From positions 1-64,000 of the forward strand of contig NZ_NPIB01000018.1 in the NCBI RefSeq assembly GCF_002849605.1: a DNA stretch of 64,000 nt. Direction: 5' to 3'. This DNA is from Photobacterium carnosum (GTDB lineage: Bacteria; Pseudomonadota; Gammaproteobacteria; Enterobacterales; Vibrionaceae). The notes below the pieces were generated by a model. That model saw only the letters and a program-made list of their open reading frames with translations, did not search any database and was not told the DNA's origin. Made by a program: the position numbers and the translations under genes. This document shows positions 27,157 through 34,511 of the stretch, in pieces (the stretch's first letter is position 1; each line of letters begins with the position of its first letter).

Positions 27157-27349
27157 ATAGGACAGCCATATCTTTACTTTAAAACTTCAACGCGTGGTGA
27201 GCAGATCCCCTATCACCCTCACAGACATTTACTGTAAGGAATAACAGAGGGTTAAGCTCAGCATTCATCGTCTGGGATGACGATAATCAGCCCAGACAAT
27301 AATATTGATTCTTATCTGTTTTCTAATGGGAAAATTTGGGGTGTCCTAT
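27157..27349 (+). mobile_element. 193 bp MITE-like element, copy 1
   Basis: It begins ATAGGACAGCCATATCTTTACTTT and ends with the imperfect inverted repeat GGGAAAATTTGGGGTGTCCTAT. It has no coding capacity and the same length (193 bp) and orientation as the copy at 28421-28613. No target duplication is seen at its ends (left AAT, right TTT). Both flanking genes are truncated exactly at the element, which suggests that two insertions recombined and deleted what lay between them. Confidence 0.75.
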
Positions 27350-27641
27350 TTTGATGATTAAACAACGTGTCGTTACTTCTAACATATGACCTTAGGTACT
27401 CACGGAGTTGCAATTGAGGCATTGTATTTTTGATTTCATCTGGAATTTCTGTTAATTGATCTTCTATCAGTTCATCTAAATGCTTATCCATGTACTTCTG
27501 AAAGAAATCATTAGAAGCAACACCACTCATTACTGGTTTAAATTCAACCGGGTCATTAAACGCAATTGGTGGTGAAAAACGAATCGATTGATTCTTTAAA
27601 ACATCTATTCTATCGGGATGCAAATATTTATATAACTTCAA
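27350..27641 (-). pseudogene. DUF2971 protein, N-terminal remnant
   Basis: Starts MKLYKYLHPDRIDVLKN and continues with IRFSPPIAFNDPVEFKP, the typical beginning of DUF2971 proteins (about 250-300 residues when complete). The gene sequence stops at the MITE edge (27349); the frame then runs 12 codons into the element to 27312. Upstream on the minus strand is GGCGTTATAAAT, another attC-type core, so this too was probably a cassette gene. Confidence 0.7.
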
Positions 27642-27654
27642 AATATTACCTATG

Positions 27655-27668
27655 ATTTATAACGCCGC
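27655..27668 (-). other. attC-type core site (GCGGCGTTATAAAT)
   Basis: Read on the minus strand, GCGGCGTTA lies 14-27 bases before the DUF2971 start codon, in the position of the 3' end of an attC site. The other half, on the side of the StbD-like gene, contains TAACACG.TATAATG but no long palindrome, so the site looks shortened. Confidence 0.4.
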
Positions 27669-27715
27669 AATAACACGCTATAATGATCGAATAATCAACC
27701 TAATTAGAGACCACT

Positions 27716-27964
27716 ATGACTACTAGAATTTTAGCTGATGTTGCAGCAAGCATTACTGAGTTTAAAGCTAACCCAATGAAAGTTGCTTCAAGTGCTTATG
27801 GCGAGGCTGTTGCTATACTAAACAGAAATGAGCCTGCATTTTATTGTGTACCAGCAGAAGCTTATGAACTATTGATGGATCGAGTTGAAGATCTTGAACT
27901 ATTATCTCTTGCCGCGGAACGTGAGAATGAAGAAACTATTTCGGTAAACATCCATGACTTATAA
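27716..27964 (+). CDS. StbD-like antitoxin (Phd/YefM type)
   Basis: 82 residues, matching the StbD/RelB-type antitoxin pattern closely: N-terminal TTRILADVAASITEFK (the DNA-binding part), NRNEPAFYCVPAEAYE in the middle and an acidic C-terminal tail that should bind and block the toxin. It overlaps the toxin gene by 11 bases, the usual TA arrangement. The module lies between two direct MITE copies. Confidence 0.9.
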   Translation: MTTRILADVAASITEFKANPMKVASSAYGEAVAILNRNEPAFYCVPAEAYELLMDRVEDLELLSLAAERENEETISVNIHDL

Positions 27965-28238
27965 GTTAAATTTTAAAAAGAGTGCATATAAAGAATGGAA
28001 TAAACTTGGTGCAACGCTTCGTGAGCAATTTAAGAAAAAACTATTAGAACGCTTAGAAAATCCTCACGTTCCTGCGTCAAAACTATCAGGTGCTGATAAT
28101 TTATACAAAATTAAGCTACGACAATCTGGTTACCGATTAGTATACAAAGTTGAAGATGATGTAATCATTGTTACCGTTTTAGCTGTCGGCAAAAGAGAAC
28201 GCAGCGACGTATACAAAAAAACAATACACAGGATTTGA
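27954..28238 (+). CDS. StbE-like toxin (RelE/ParE superfamily)
   Basis: 94 residues with the RelE fold pattern. LNFKKSAYKEWNKL gives the first strand and helix, ENPHVPASKLSGA the middle, and YKIKLRQSGYRLVYKVEDD and VTVLAVGKRER the core strands with the Arg/Tyr residues of ribosome-dependent mRNA cleavage in RelE. It starts inside the antitoxin gene. It probably stabilises the surrounding mobile segment. Confidence 0.9.
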   Translation: MTYKLNFKKSAYKEWNKLGATLREQFKKKLLERLENPHVPASKLSGADNLYKIKLRQSGYRLVYKVEDDVIIVTVLAVGKRERSDVYKKTIHRI

Positions 28239-28248
28239 TCATGGCGGT

Positions 28249-28420
28249 TTAACAACTTACCCGTATTTGTTCTTTGAATATACGCCCGTATTTATCTCGC
28301 AATAATATAAAAAACATTATAAATCAGATGCTTTTTTACTTATTCATCCCGACAGTAATCACAAAATCGGGCACTTACCATCTAGTTTCCAGTTTTTCTA
28401 CTAGTAGTCATCAGCAGAAT
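28249..28420 (+). repeat. Long dispersed repeat R1, copy B
   Basis: Begins about 10 bases after the StbE stop with TTAACAACTTACCCG and matches 1510-1670 along its length with scattered changes. It ends where the MITE begins, as copy A does. The TAACAAC start fits the first bases of a VCR-like attC, but no clear palindrome closes it. Noncoding. Confidence 0.65.
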
Positions 28421-28613
28421 ATAGGGCAACCATATCTTTACTTTAAAAATTAAACGCGCTGTGAGTCGATTCTCTATCACCTCCGCGGGCATTCACTGTA
28501 AAGAATAACAGAGGGTTAAGCTCAGCATTCATCGTCTGGGATGACGATAATCAGCCCTGACAATAATATTAATCATTATCTGTTTTCTAAAGGGAAAGTT
28601 TTGGGTGTCCTAT
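28421..28613 (+). mobile_element. 193 bp MITE-like element, copy 2
   Basis: ATAGGGCAACCATATCTTTACTTT at the left and AAAGGGAAAGTTTTGGGTGTCCTAT at the right (imperfect terminal inverted repeats of ~24 bases). The interior shares AACAGAGGGTTAAGCTCAGC and ATGACGATAATCAGCCC with copy 1. The right end interrupts a HigA-like gene. Confidence 0.75.
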
Positions 28614-28778
28614 TTTGGTTACATTGAAGCCTTTTGCTTGAGCTAAATTAATAGCTCTTTTGCCATTTAAAATATCGCTGATCACGCTTTGAGGCGCGAT
28701 ATGTTTTAAATCAGATTGTTTAAGCTCCTTAATATCCATCAAGCCCTTTAGCATTTCTACAGCAGGAACTTTAGGCAT
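28614..28778 (-). pseudogene. HigA-like antitoxin, truncated by the MITE
   Basis: 54 codons from the ATG at 28778 to the MITE edge: MPKVPAVEMLKGLMDIKE, then LKQSDL...QSVISDILNGKRAINL, the helix-turn-helix of HigA-type antitoxins. The C-terminal part is lost and the frame ends inside the MITE at 28587. There is also a likely small internal deletion before GFNVT. No HigB toxin gene is left upstream. Confidence 0.65.
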
Positions 28779-28854
28779 AATTAAATGGTTCGTTTAAAAT
28801 TCTTCGATGCGGTCTGAAATTTAATGTACCACTACAAATAGACTCTTTAAACCC

Positions 28855-28879
28855 AAAAAGCCTCCACTGCGGGAGGCTT
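28855..28879 (-). terminator. Terminator of the Bor-family remnant
   Basis: On the minus strand AAGCCTCC / GGAGGCTT with a 6-base loop is followed by TTTTT, 22 bases after the stop of the remnant at 28902. Confidence 0.7.
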
Positions 28880-28901
28880 GGTATGATGCAAATACTGACT
28901 A

Positions 28902-29125
28902 TTACTTACAGAATACGCGAGCTTGGCGTGGTGTATAAACACCAAATGTAACAACACTCAATAGACCATTAACAAACGTTTGTTGTACTTCAACTTTAGC
29001 CACGTTATCGGCACCACACATAGCTTCGCAGCATCAACAGTTTTATGTTGACCAATACCTGACACGAAAAATGGCTGTGATTTATTTAATTCAGCTGTTT
29101 TTGTTTGTGATGCTGATAATATTAT
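28902..29125 (-). pseudogene. Bor/Iss-family lipoprotein, frameshifted remnant
   Basis: The minus strand encodes ...NKSQPFFVSGIGQHKTVDAAK and then, in the next frame, MCGADNVAKVEVQQTFVNG followed by TFGVYTPRQARVFCK and a stop at 28902-28904. This is the conserved second half of Bor-family (PF06291) outer membrane lipoproteins. A one-base frameshift separates the halves near 29022-29030. The lipobox and start codon are not recognisable. It keeps its own terminator, so the decay looks recent. Confidence 0.7.
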
Positions 29126-29150
29126 AAATCACACTGTTATTTATAATATA

Positions 29151-30251
29151 TTAAGCTAAATCATCTTTTGTGACACTGACACCTTTTATCTGAGCAAACA
29201 CCTGATCACCGACTTTAAGTGCTAATTCATCTGCTGCCCATGCAGTAATATTGGCCCACAAATGGGTTTCACCAATACGTAATTTTACTTCCACTCGCTC
29301 GTCTTCAGCATGATGAATTTTATCTATCCTTGCCGCAAGAATATTACGAATACTGCTCGCTTGAGGATAATGGCGAGCAATGGATACATCATTAGAAAAA
29401 ATACGGACGCGTATCCATTCTCCTCGCTGATGAGGTAACTGTGTCACCCATAATGAAGCATCGTGACTCAACATCACTTGGGTTAATGCATAACGGGGAT
29501 GGTTAATATTGACCCGCGCACTTAATAATGAACTCTGCTCTTTTACGGGCAACCACGGCCGCATTTCAGGAGAACTCCACACAGAATTAACATGCCCTGA
29601 AATCAATACCTTACCTTGATTAAGCATCACCATTGAATCAGCTAAGCGTAAAATTTCATCTAAACTGTGGGTCACATAAATAATCGGTGTATTAACCTCT
29701 TTGGCTAACTTCTCCAAATAAGGCATCAGTTCTTGCTTGCGTGGCATGTCTAATGACGCTAAAGGCTCGTCCATTAATAACATATCAGGCTTGGTCAATA
29801 ATGCTCGCCCAATGGCAACTCGTTGCTTTTCACCACCAGATAACGAAGCGGGATACCGTGATAATAGTGGCGCAATACCTAATAGATTAACCACATCATC
29901 AAAATGTTGTTGATCGGCATGTTTAACGCCGTAATTCAAATTACCTTTTACCGTGTAATGCGGAAACAAACGCGCATCTTGAAATACATAACCAATGTTG
30001 CGTTTATCAGCACTTAACGCTATACCTTGCTGACTATTAAATAAGACACGATCACCAAGCTGTATATAGCCATCATCAGGATGACTTAACCCGCTTAGCA
30101 CATTCACTAATGAGGTTTTTCCTGCGCCAGAGCGTCCAAAAATAGCCGTAATACCCTGCATAGGAACATCAAGATCAATCGCTAAAGCAAGATCACCTAA
30201 TTGTTGGGTAAAGCACATTTTTAATCTTTTTTGCGCTGTTTTAGTGCTCAT
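29151..30251 (-). CDS. modC: Molybdate ABC transporter ATPase ModC
   Basis: About 366 residues from the ATG at 30249-30251, whose A is shared with the modB stop (TAATG). Walker A is FGRSGAGKTS, the signature LSGGEKQRVAIGRALL, Walker B MLLMDEPLASLD, and the switch His THSLDE. The C-terminal third is the molybdate-binding MOP/TOBE region (SIRNILAARIDKI...KLRIGETHLWANITAWA). It powers molybdate uptake with ModB and ModA. Confidence 0.95.
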   Translation of the reverse strand: MSTKTAQKRLKMCFTQQLGDLALAIDLDVPMQGITAIFGRSGAGKTSLVNVLSGLSHPDDGYIQLGDRVLFNSQQGIALSADKRNIGYVFQDARLFPHYTVKGNLNYGVKHADQQHFDDVVNLLGIAPLLSRYPASLSGGEKQRVAIGRALLTKPDMLLMDEPLASLDMPRKQELMPYLEKLAKEVNTPIIYVTHSLDEILRLADSMVMLNQGKVLISGHVNSVWSSPEMRPWLPVKEQSSLLSARVNINHPRYALTQVMLSHDASLWVTQLPHQRGEWIRVRIFSNDVSIARHYPQASSIRNILAARIDKIHHAEDERVEVKLRIGETHLWANITAWAADELALKVGDQVFAQIKGVSVTKDDLA

Positions 30252-30949
30252 TACGCTGCCCCCAACCGTTTTCTGGCAATACGGGTCAACCATTCAGACG
30301 CAAACAATGATAATAATGCGATCACAATAGCGACGATACATAGCCTTGCCGCTTCACTTTCCGCACCAGGGGTTTCAATAAAGGAATACATTGCTAAAGG
30401 AATGGTTTGAGTTTGCCCCGGAATATTAGACACAAAAGTGATCGTCGCGCCAAACTCACCTAAGGCACGCGCAAAGGCTAGAATTGTCCCCGTAAGAATG
30501 CCAGGGATCATTAATGGCAAAGTGATCGTCATAAATACTCGAACCGACGATGCACCTAAAGTAAACGCGGCTTGTTCTAGTTTCTTATCAACGCCTTCTA
30601 ATGCTAACCGAATGGAACGTACCATTAATGGAAATGAAACTACCGCGACCGCTAATGCAGCACCTCGCCAACTAAAGCTAAAGGTAAAGCCAAACCATTC
30701 ATAAAGCCATTTACCAATAGTACCTTGACGACCCATGGTGATCAGCAATAAGTAACCAATAACCACCGGTGGTAACACTAATGGTAAATGAATCAGTCCA
30801 TCTAATAATGATTTACCCCAAAACTGACGTCGAGCCAATAACCACGCACAACCAATACCTAACGGTAAACTGAATATCACCGCGACACTGGCAATTTTCA
30901 AACTTAAAAATAACGCTTCTAATTCATATTCAGTTAGCACTAACCACAA
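30251..30949 (-). CDS. modB: Molybdate ABC transporter permease ModB
   Basis: 232 residues with five to six TM helices and the permease EAA loop (EQAAFTLGASSVRVFMTITLPLMIP pattern, seen around 120-145; the ALGEFGATI signature of molybdate/sulfate permeases follows near 165). It is coupled to modC by a one-base overlap. A hairpin (AAGGTACT / AGTACCTT, 31070-31097) in the gap to modA may reduce transcription of modBC relative to modA. Confidence 0.95.
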   Translation of the reverse strand: MWLVLTEYELEALFLSLKIASVAVIFSLPLGIGCAWLLARRQFWGKSLLDGLIHLPLVLPPVVIGYLLLITMGRQGTIGKWLYEWFGFTFSFSWRGAALAVAVVSFPLMVRSIRLALEGVDKKLEQAAFTLGASSVRVFMTITLPLMIPGILTGTILAFARALGEFGATITFVSNIPGQTQTIPLAMYSFIETPGAESEAARLCIVAIVIALLSLFASEWLTRIARKRLGAA

Positions 30950-31139
30950 TCCTGTAAAACTTTTATTCGTTATAGCAATAGCATAGGTACTTATTTACTG
31001 GCAGTCAGTAACGATTTAACGCCTATGCTTTATTTGCTGTTTTTTAACATAATACCGAATAAAACATAAAAGGTACTAAGCTTTCACTCAGTACCTTATC
31101 ATTGACTCATTAGTAATATGTATTTAACAACCTACGCTA

Positions 31140-31910
31140 CTATTTTGTTACTTGATCAAAACCATAAGATTTAAAAATCGCAGCGGCTTGAGGCTGTTGT
31201 AAATATTGATAAAAGCCTTTTGCAGCTGGCGTCACATTGCCTTTAACTAATGCCATTGGGTACACAATCGGTTTATGCGAATCAGCAGGAAATTGATACA
31301 CTGTTTTTACTTTTTTAGAAATTTCAGCATCTGTTTTATAAACAATCCCCAGTTGGGCTTCCCCTCGCTCAACTAACACCAGCGCTGAACGCACATTATT
31401 AGCGCTGGCTAATAATGGTTGTGCTTGTTTCCATAATCCTAAAAATTCTAATGCTTGTTTTGCATAAATACCAGCAGGTACATAGTTAGGATCACCAACC
31501 GCTAAACGGGTACCGTCTAATGCTTTGGCTAAATTCCAATTGGCACTTACTTTGATTTTATTTTGTGGATACGCCAAAGGAGCAACCATCACTAAGCTAT
31601 TTCTAACGATGTCTTTACGGGTATTGGCCGCGATGGCCCCTTGCTGCTCAGCATAATCCATCCATTTTTCATTGGCTGATAAATAAATATTGGCTGGCGC
31701 ACCTTGGCTAACTTGACGCGCTAAAGTCGAGGATGATGCAAAGGATAATGTTGTTTCTACACCTGTTTTTTGTTGGTACTTAGCAGCAATCGCGTTTAAC
31801 GCATTCGTAAGTGACGATGCCGCAAACACCGTCACTTTTTCAGCTGCTAAAGCGGGTTGTGCAAACAGAGATAATACAGCAGCGGTGATGACAGCAGATT
31901 TAAATGACAT
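31140..31910 (-). CDS. modA: Periplasmic molybdate-binding protein ModA
   Basis: 256 residues from the ATG at 31908-31910, with GGAG seven bases upstream. The longer frame (31964) would run through the operator. Signal peptide MSFKSAVITAAVLSLFAQPALA. The mature protein shows TVFAASSLTNALNAIA and later LVERGEAQLGIVYKTDA, typical of ModA. It captures molybdate or tungstate for ModBC. First gene of modABC. Confidence 0.95.
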   Translation of the reverse strand: MSFKSAVITAAVLSLFAQPALAAEKVTVFAASSLTNALNAIAAKYQQKTGVETTLSFASSSTLARQVSQGAPANIYLSANEKWMDYAEQQGAIAANTRKDIVRNSLVMVAPLAYPQNKIKVSANWNLAKALDGTRLAVGDPNYVPAGIYAKQALEFLGLWKQAQPLLASANNVRSALVLVERGEAQLGIVYKTDAEISKKVKTVYQFPADSHKPIVYPMALVKGNVTPAAKGFYQYLQQPQAAAIFKSYGFDQVTK

Positions 31911-31929
31911 AACAGACTCCATAATATTT

Positions 31930-31953
31930 CGATATATAGTAATGTATATATCG
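31930..31953. promoter_or_regulatory. ModE operator
   Basis: CGATATATA-GTAATG-TATATATCG is a perfect inverted repeat with 9-base arms and a 6-base spacer, the form of the ModE site (CGnTATATA-N6-TATATnnCG). It lies 20 bases upstream of the modA start. The regulator gene modE is in this window at 49152-49952. Confidence 0.8.
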
Positions 31954-32212
31954 CTATTTACCAACTATATTTTTATGCCAAAAAGTAATATTTATAAATA
32001 AGATCAATCTACCGTCAAAGATTAAATATGCAAAACTCAAACAAGCAATCGATTTCTATTTCTAAAATTGAGCGTTTTTATGCCATTTATGCGTTAATTT
32101 TATTACATCAACAAGATCTTGATCACAAATAGAAGTAATCAATAAAATAGTTATTTTCATTCATTTATTGCACTGTATTATCGGCGAAAATCCATCGTTT
32201 CGGTAATTCACT

Positions 32213-33619
32213 ATGTTTAAAAAAACGTTACTTGCTGTTTCTCTAGCTGCAACTTCGCTTATTAGCACATCAGCCTATGCAATCGAAAATGTTGATTTGT
32301 TAATAAAAAATGCGACTGTGCTCACCATGGATCAAGACAAAACTGTATTTGATAATGGTTTAGTCGCAGTAAAAGGCAATAAAATTTATGCCGTTACTGA
32401 TGGTTCAAATATAAGTGAATACAAAGCAATTAAAACCATTGATGCTGATGGTGACATTGTTATGCCTGGTTTAATTAACGCTCATACTCACGCATCAATG
32501 ACTGTTTTTCGCTCAATGGCCGATGACGTGCCCGATCGTCTACACCGTTATATTTTTCCGCTAGAAAAGAAACTGGTTTCGCGTGATATGGTGCGTATTG
32601 GCGCACAACTTGGCAACGTAGAAATGCTTAAAGGTGGCGTAACAACTTACGCTGACATGTATTACTTTGAAGATGAAGTAGCTAAAACTGTTGATCAAAT
32701 TGGTATGCGTGCCATCTTAGGCGAAACCATTATTCAGTTCCCAGTGGCAAGTGCTAAAACCCCAGAAGATGGTATTAAATATACGCTTAATTTTATTGAG
32801 CAATATAAAAACCACCCGCGTATCACACCAGCCTTTGCACCACATGGCCCATATACTAACTCAACAGAAACACTACAAACCATTGCCAAATTATCAATCA
32901 AGTATGATGTGCCTGTAATGATGCACCTTGCTGAATCTAAGCGTGAGCGTGAAGTTATTGCCAAGCGTTCAGGTGGCCTATCTCCAATTAAATATATGGA
33001 ATCAATTGGCGCACTAAATTCAAACTTCTTAGCCGCGCATGTGATCGATGCTAATGATGAAGACATCGCTATTTTGAAAAAGCATGATGTCGGTGTTGCT
33101 CATAACATGAGTGCTAATATCAAGTCAGCTAAAGGCGTTGCACCTGCATTAAAAATGTTTAATGACGGTTTACGTATAGGTTTAGGCACTGACGGCCCAA
33201 TGTCAGGTAACACATTAAGCACCATCGATGAATTTAACCAAGTTGCTAAAGTACACAAACTCGTTAATAAAGATCGCGCAGCAATGCCCCCTATCAATGT
33301 GATTGAAATGGCAACCATTGGCGCTGCACGTGCATTACACATGGAAGATAAAATTGGCTCTTTAGAAGTGGGGAAACTGGCTGATATTATCGTGATTGAT
33401 ACTAAAGCACCCAACATGATCCCTGTTTATAACCCATACTCTGCATTGGTGTATTCTGCTTATGCGACCAATGTTAAGCACTCAGTGGTTGACGGTAAGT
33501 TGCTTATGGAAAATCGTAATATTCTGACGGTGAATGAAAAAACAGTGCGTGATGAAGCATTAAAATTTGCTGATGTCGTACGTAAAACTGTCGTTGAAAG
33601 TGGCGAAATCGTACAATAA
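32213..33619 (+). CDS. Exported amidohydrolase (ATZ/TRZ, SAH/MTA deaminase-like)
   Basis: 468 residues. An N-terminal signal peptide (MFKKTLLAVSLAATSLISTSAYA) is unusual for this mostly cytoplasmic family. The metal-dependent deaminase motifs are present: GLINAHTHASMTVFR (HxH), HGPYTNS, MMHLAES, AAHVIDAND (His) and LGTDGPMSGNT (metal Asp). The closest type is 5-methylthioadenosine/S-adenosylhomocysteine deaminase or chlorohydrolase-like enzymes. A periplasmic deaminase of nucleosides or related heterocycles is inferred. Confidence 0.8.
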   Translation: MFKKTLLAVSLAATSLISTSAYAIENVDLLIKNATVLTMDQDKTVFDNGLVAVKGNKIYAVTDGSNISEYKAIKTIDADGDIVMPGLINAHTHASMTVFRSMADDVPDRLHRYIFPLEKKLVSRDMVRIGAQLGNVEMLKGGVTTYADMYYFEDEVAKTVDQIGMRAILGETIIQFPVASAKTPEDGIKYTLNFIEQYKNHPRITPAFAPHGPYTNSTETLQTIAKLSIKYDVPVMMHLAESKREREVIAKRSGGLSPIKYMESIGALNSNFLAAHVIDANDEDIAILKKHDVGVAHNMSANIKSAKGVAPALKMFNDGLRIGLGTDGPMSGNTLSTIDEFNQVAKVHKLVNKDRAAMPPINVIEMATIGAARALHMEDKIGSLEVGKLADIIVIDTKAPNMIPVYNPYSALVYSAYATNVKHSVVDGKLLMENRNILTVNEKTVRDEALKFADVVRKTVVESGEIVQ

Positions 33620-33637
33620 TACTTGCGATAGTTATTT

Positions 33638-33673
33638 AGAGAAAAGAGTGTTCAGTACTCTTTTCTCTTTTTT
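33638..33673 (+). terminator. Rho-independent terminator
   Basis: A perfect 12 bp stem (AGAGAAAAGAGT / ACTCTTTTCTCT) with loop GTTCAGT, followed by T6, behind the amidohydrolase gene. Confidence 0.85.
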
Positions 33674-33707
33674 ATGCTTATCTAACATGTAAGCGATATC
33701 GCGCTAA

Positions 33708-34337
33708 TTACTCAGGTGCTATACGCGCAATACCTCTAATGGTTGGCTGCACGACGGCGATCATTTTTCGCATTTTTTCATATTGAATATCTTCAATCAC
33801 AAAGCCTGCATCAATGATTGACTGCTCTGTATTTCGGTTAAGATGGCAATTATCTGCAACTCGACGCCAAATAAAATTAAGCCGTTGTTGCCAATGATAA
33901 CAACGAGAATTTGGCTCTGCAGCAACATGCTCTAAAAAAATAAAGCGCCCAGTCGGTTTAAGAACTCGTTTAATTTCTTGTAATGATGCCGCCACATCTT
34001 TAACCGAACAACACACTAATGACACGAAAACATAATCAAAAAAGTCATCATCACTGTCAATATTCTCGGTTGAACAAGATAAAACTGTCGCCTTAATATT
34101 AGGTTGTGAATGCAATTTTTTCTCCAATTGCATCCGCATATGTGAGTCAGGTTCAGACAAATAAAGCGCTAATGATGGTTTTTGTGGATAAAGACCCAAA
34201 CTAGCCCCCGTTCCTGCACCAATTTCCAGCACATTACCCTCTACATTTTCAAGCAATGTTCGCCGCCATTCAACCAAACAAGCTTCTTCCGTATATTTCA
34301 TTACATTATCGTAAAAAAAAGCAGTAAAAAAAGACAT
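33708..34337 (-). CDS. Class I SAM-dependent methyltransferase
   Basis: 209 residues. The SAM motif I is VLEIGAGTGASLG (~35-47), with YLSEPD as the acidic end of strand 2, DYVFVSLVCCSV as motif IV and LKPTGRFIFLEHV as the post-motif strand. It resembles the methyltransferase type 11 group that includes TMT-like enzymes. GGAG precedes the start. The substrate is unknown. It is divergent from cqsS. Confidence 0.8.
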   Translation of the reverse strand: MSFFTAFFYDNVMKYTEEACLVEWRRTLLENVEGNVLEIGAGTGASLGLYPQKPSLALYLSEPDSHMRMQLEKKLHSQPNIKATVLSCSTENIDSDDDFFDYVFVSLVCCSVKDVAASLQEIKRVLKPTGRFIFLEHVAAEPNSRCYHWQQRLNFIWRRVADNCHLNRNTEQSIIDAGFVIEDIQYEKMRKMIAVVQPTIRGIARIAPE

Positions 34338-34511
34338 TAAAATGCTCCAAAATTATATATAGTCACCATATCATTTTAAAAGTCACAATCAGAGTTTTTA
34401 GCGAATCTTTATGATTAACAATAAAATAAAAGCATAAAAACGTAAAAACTTGCTAATGATTGACCACACAGATAATATTAACAATAGTCATCCGTAGTCA
34501 TGTGAAATTAA

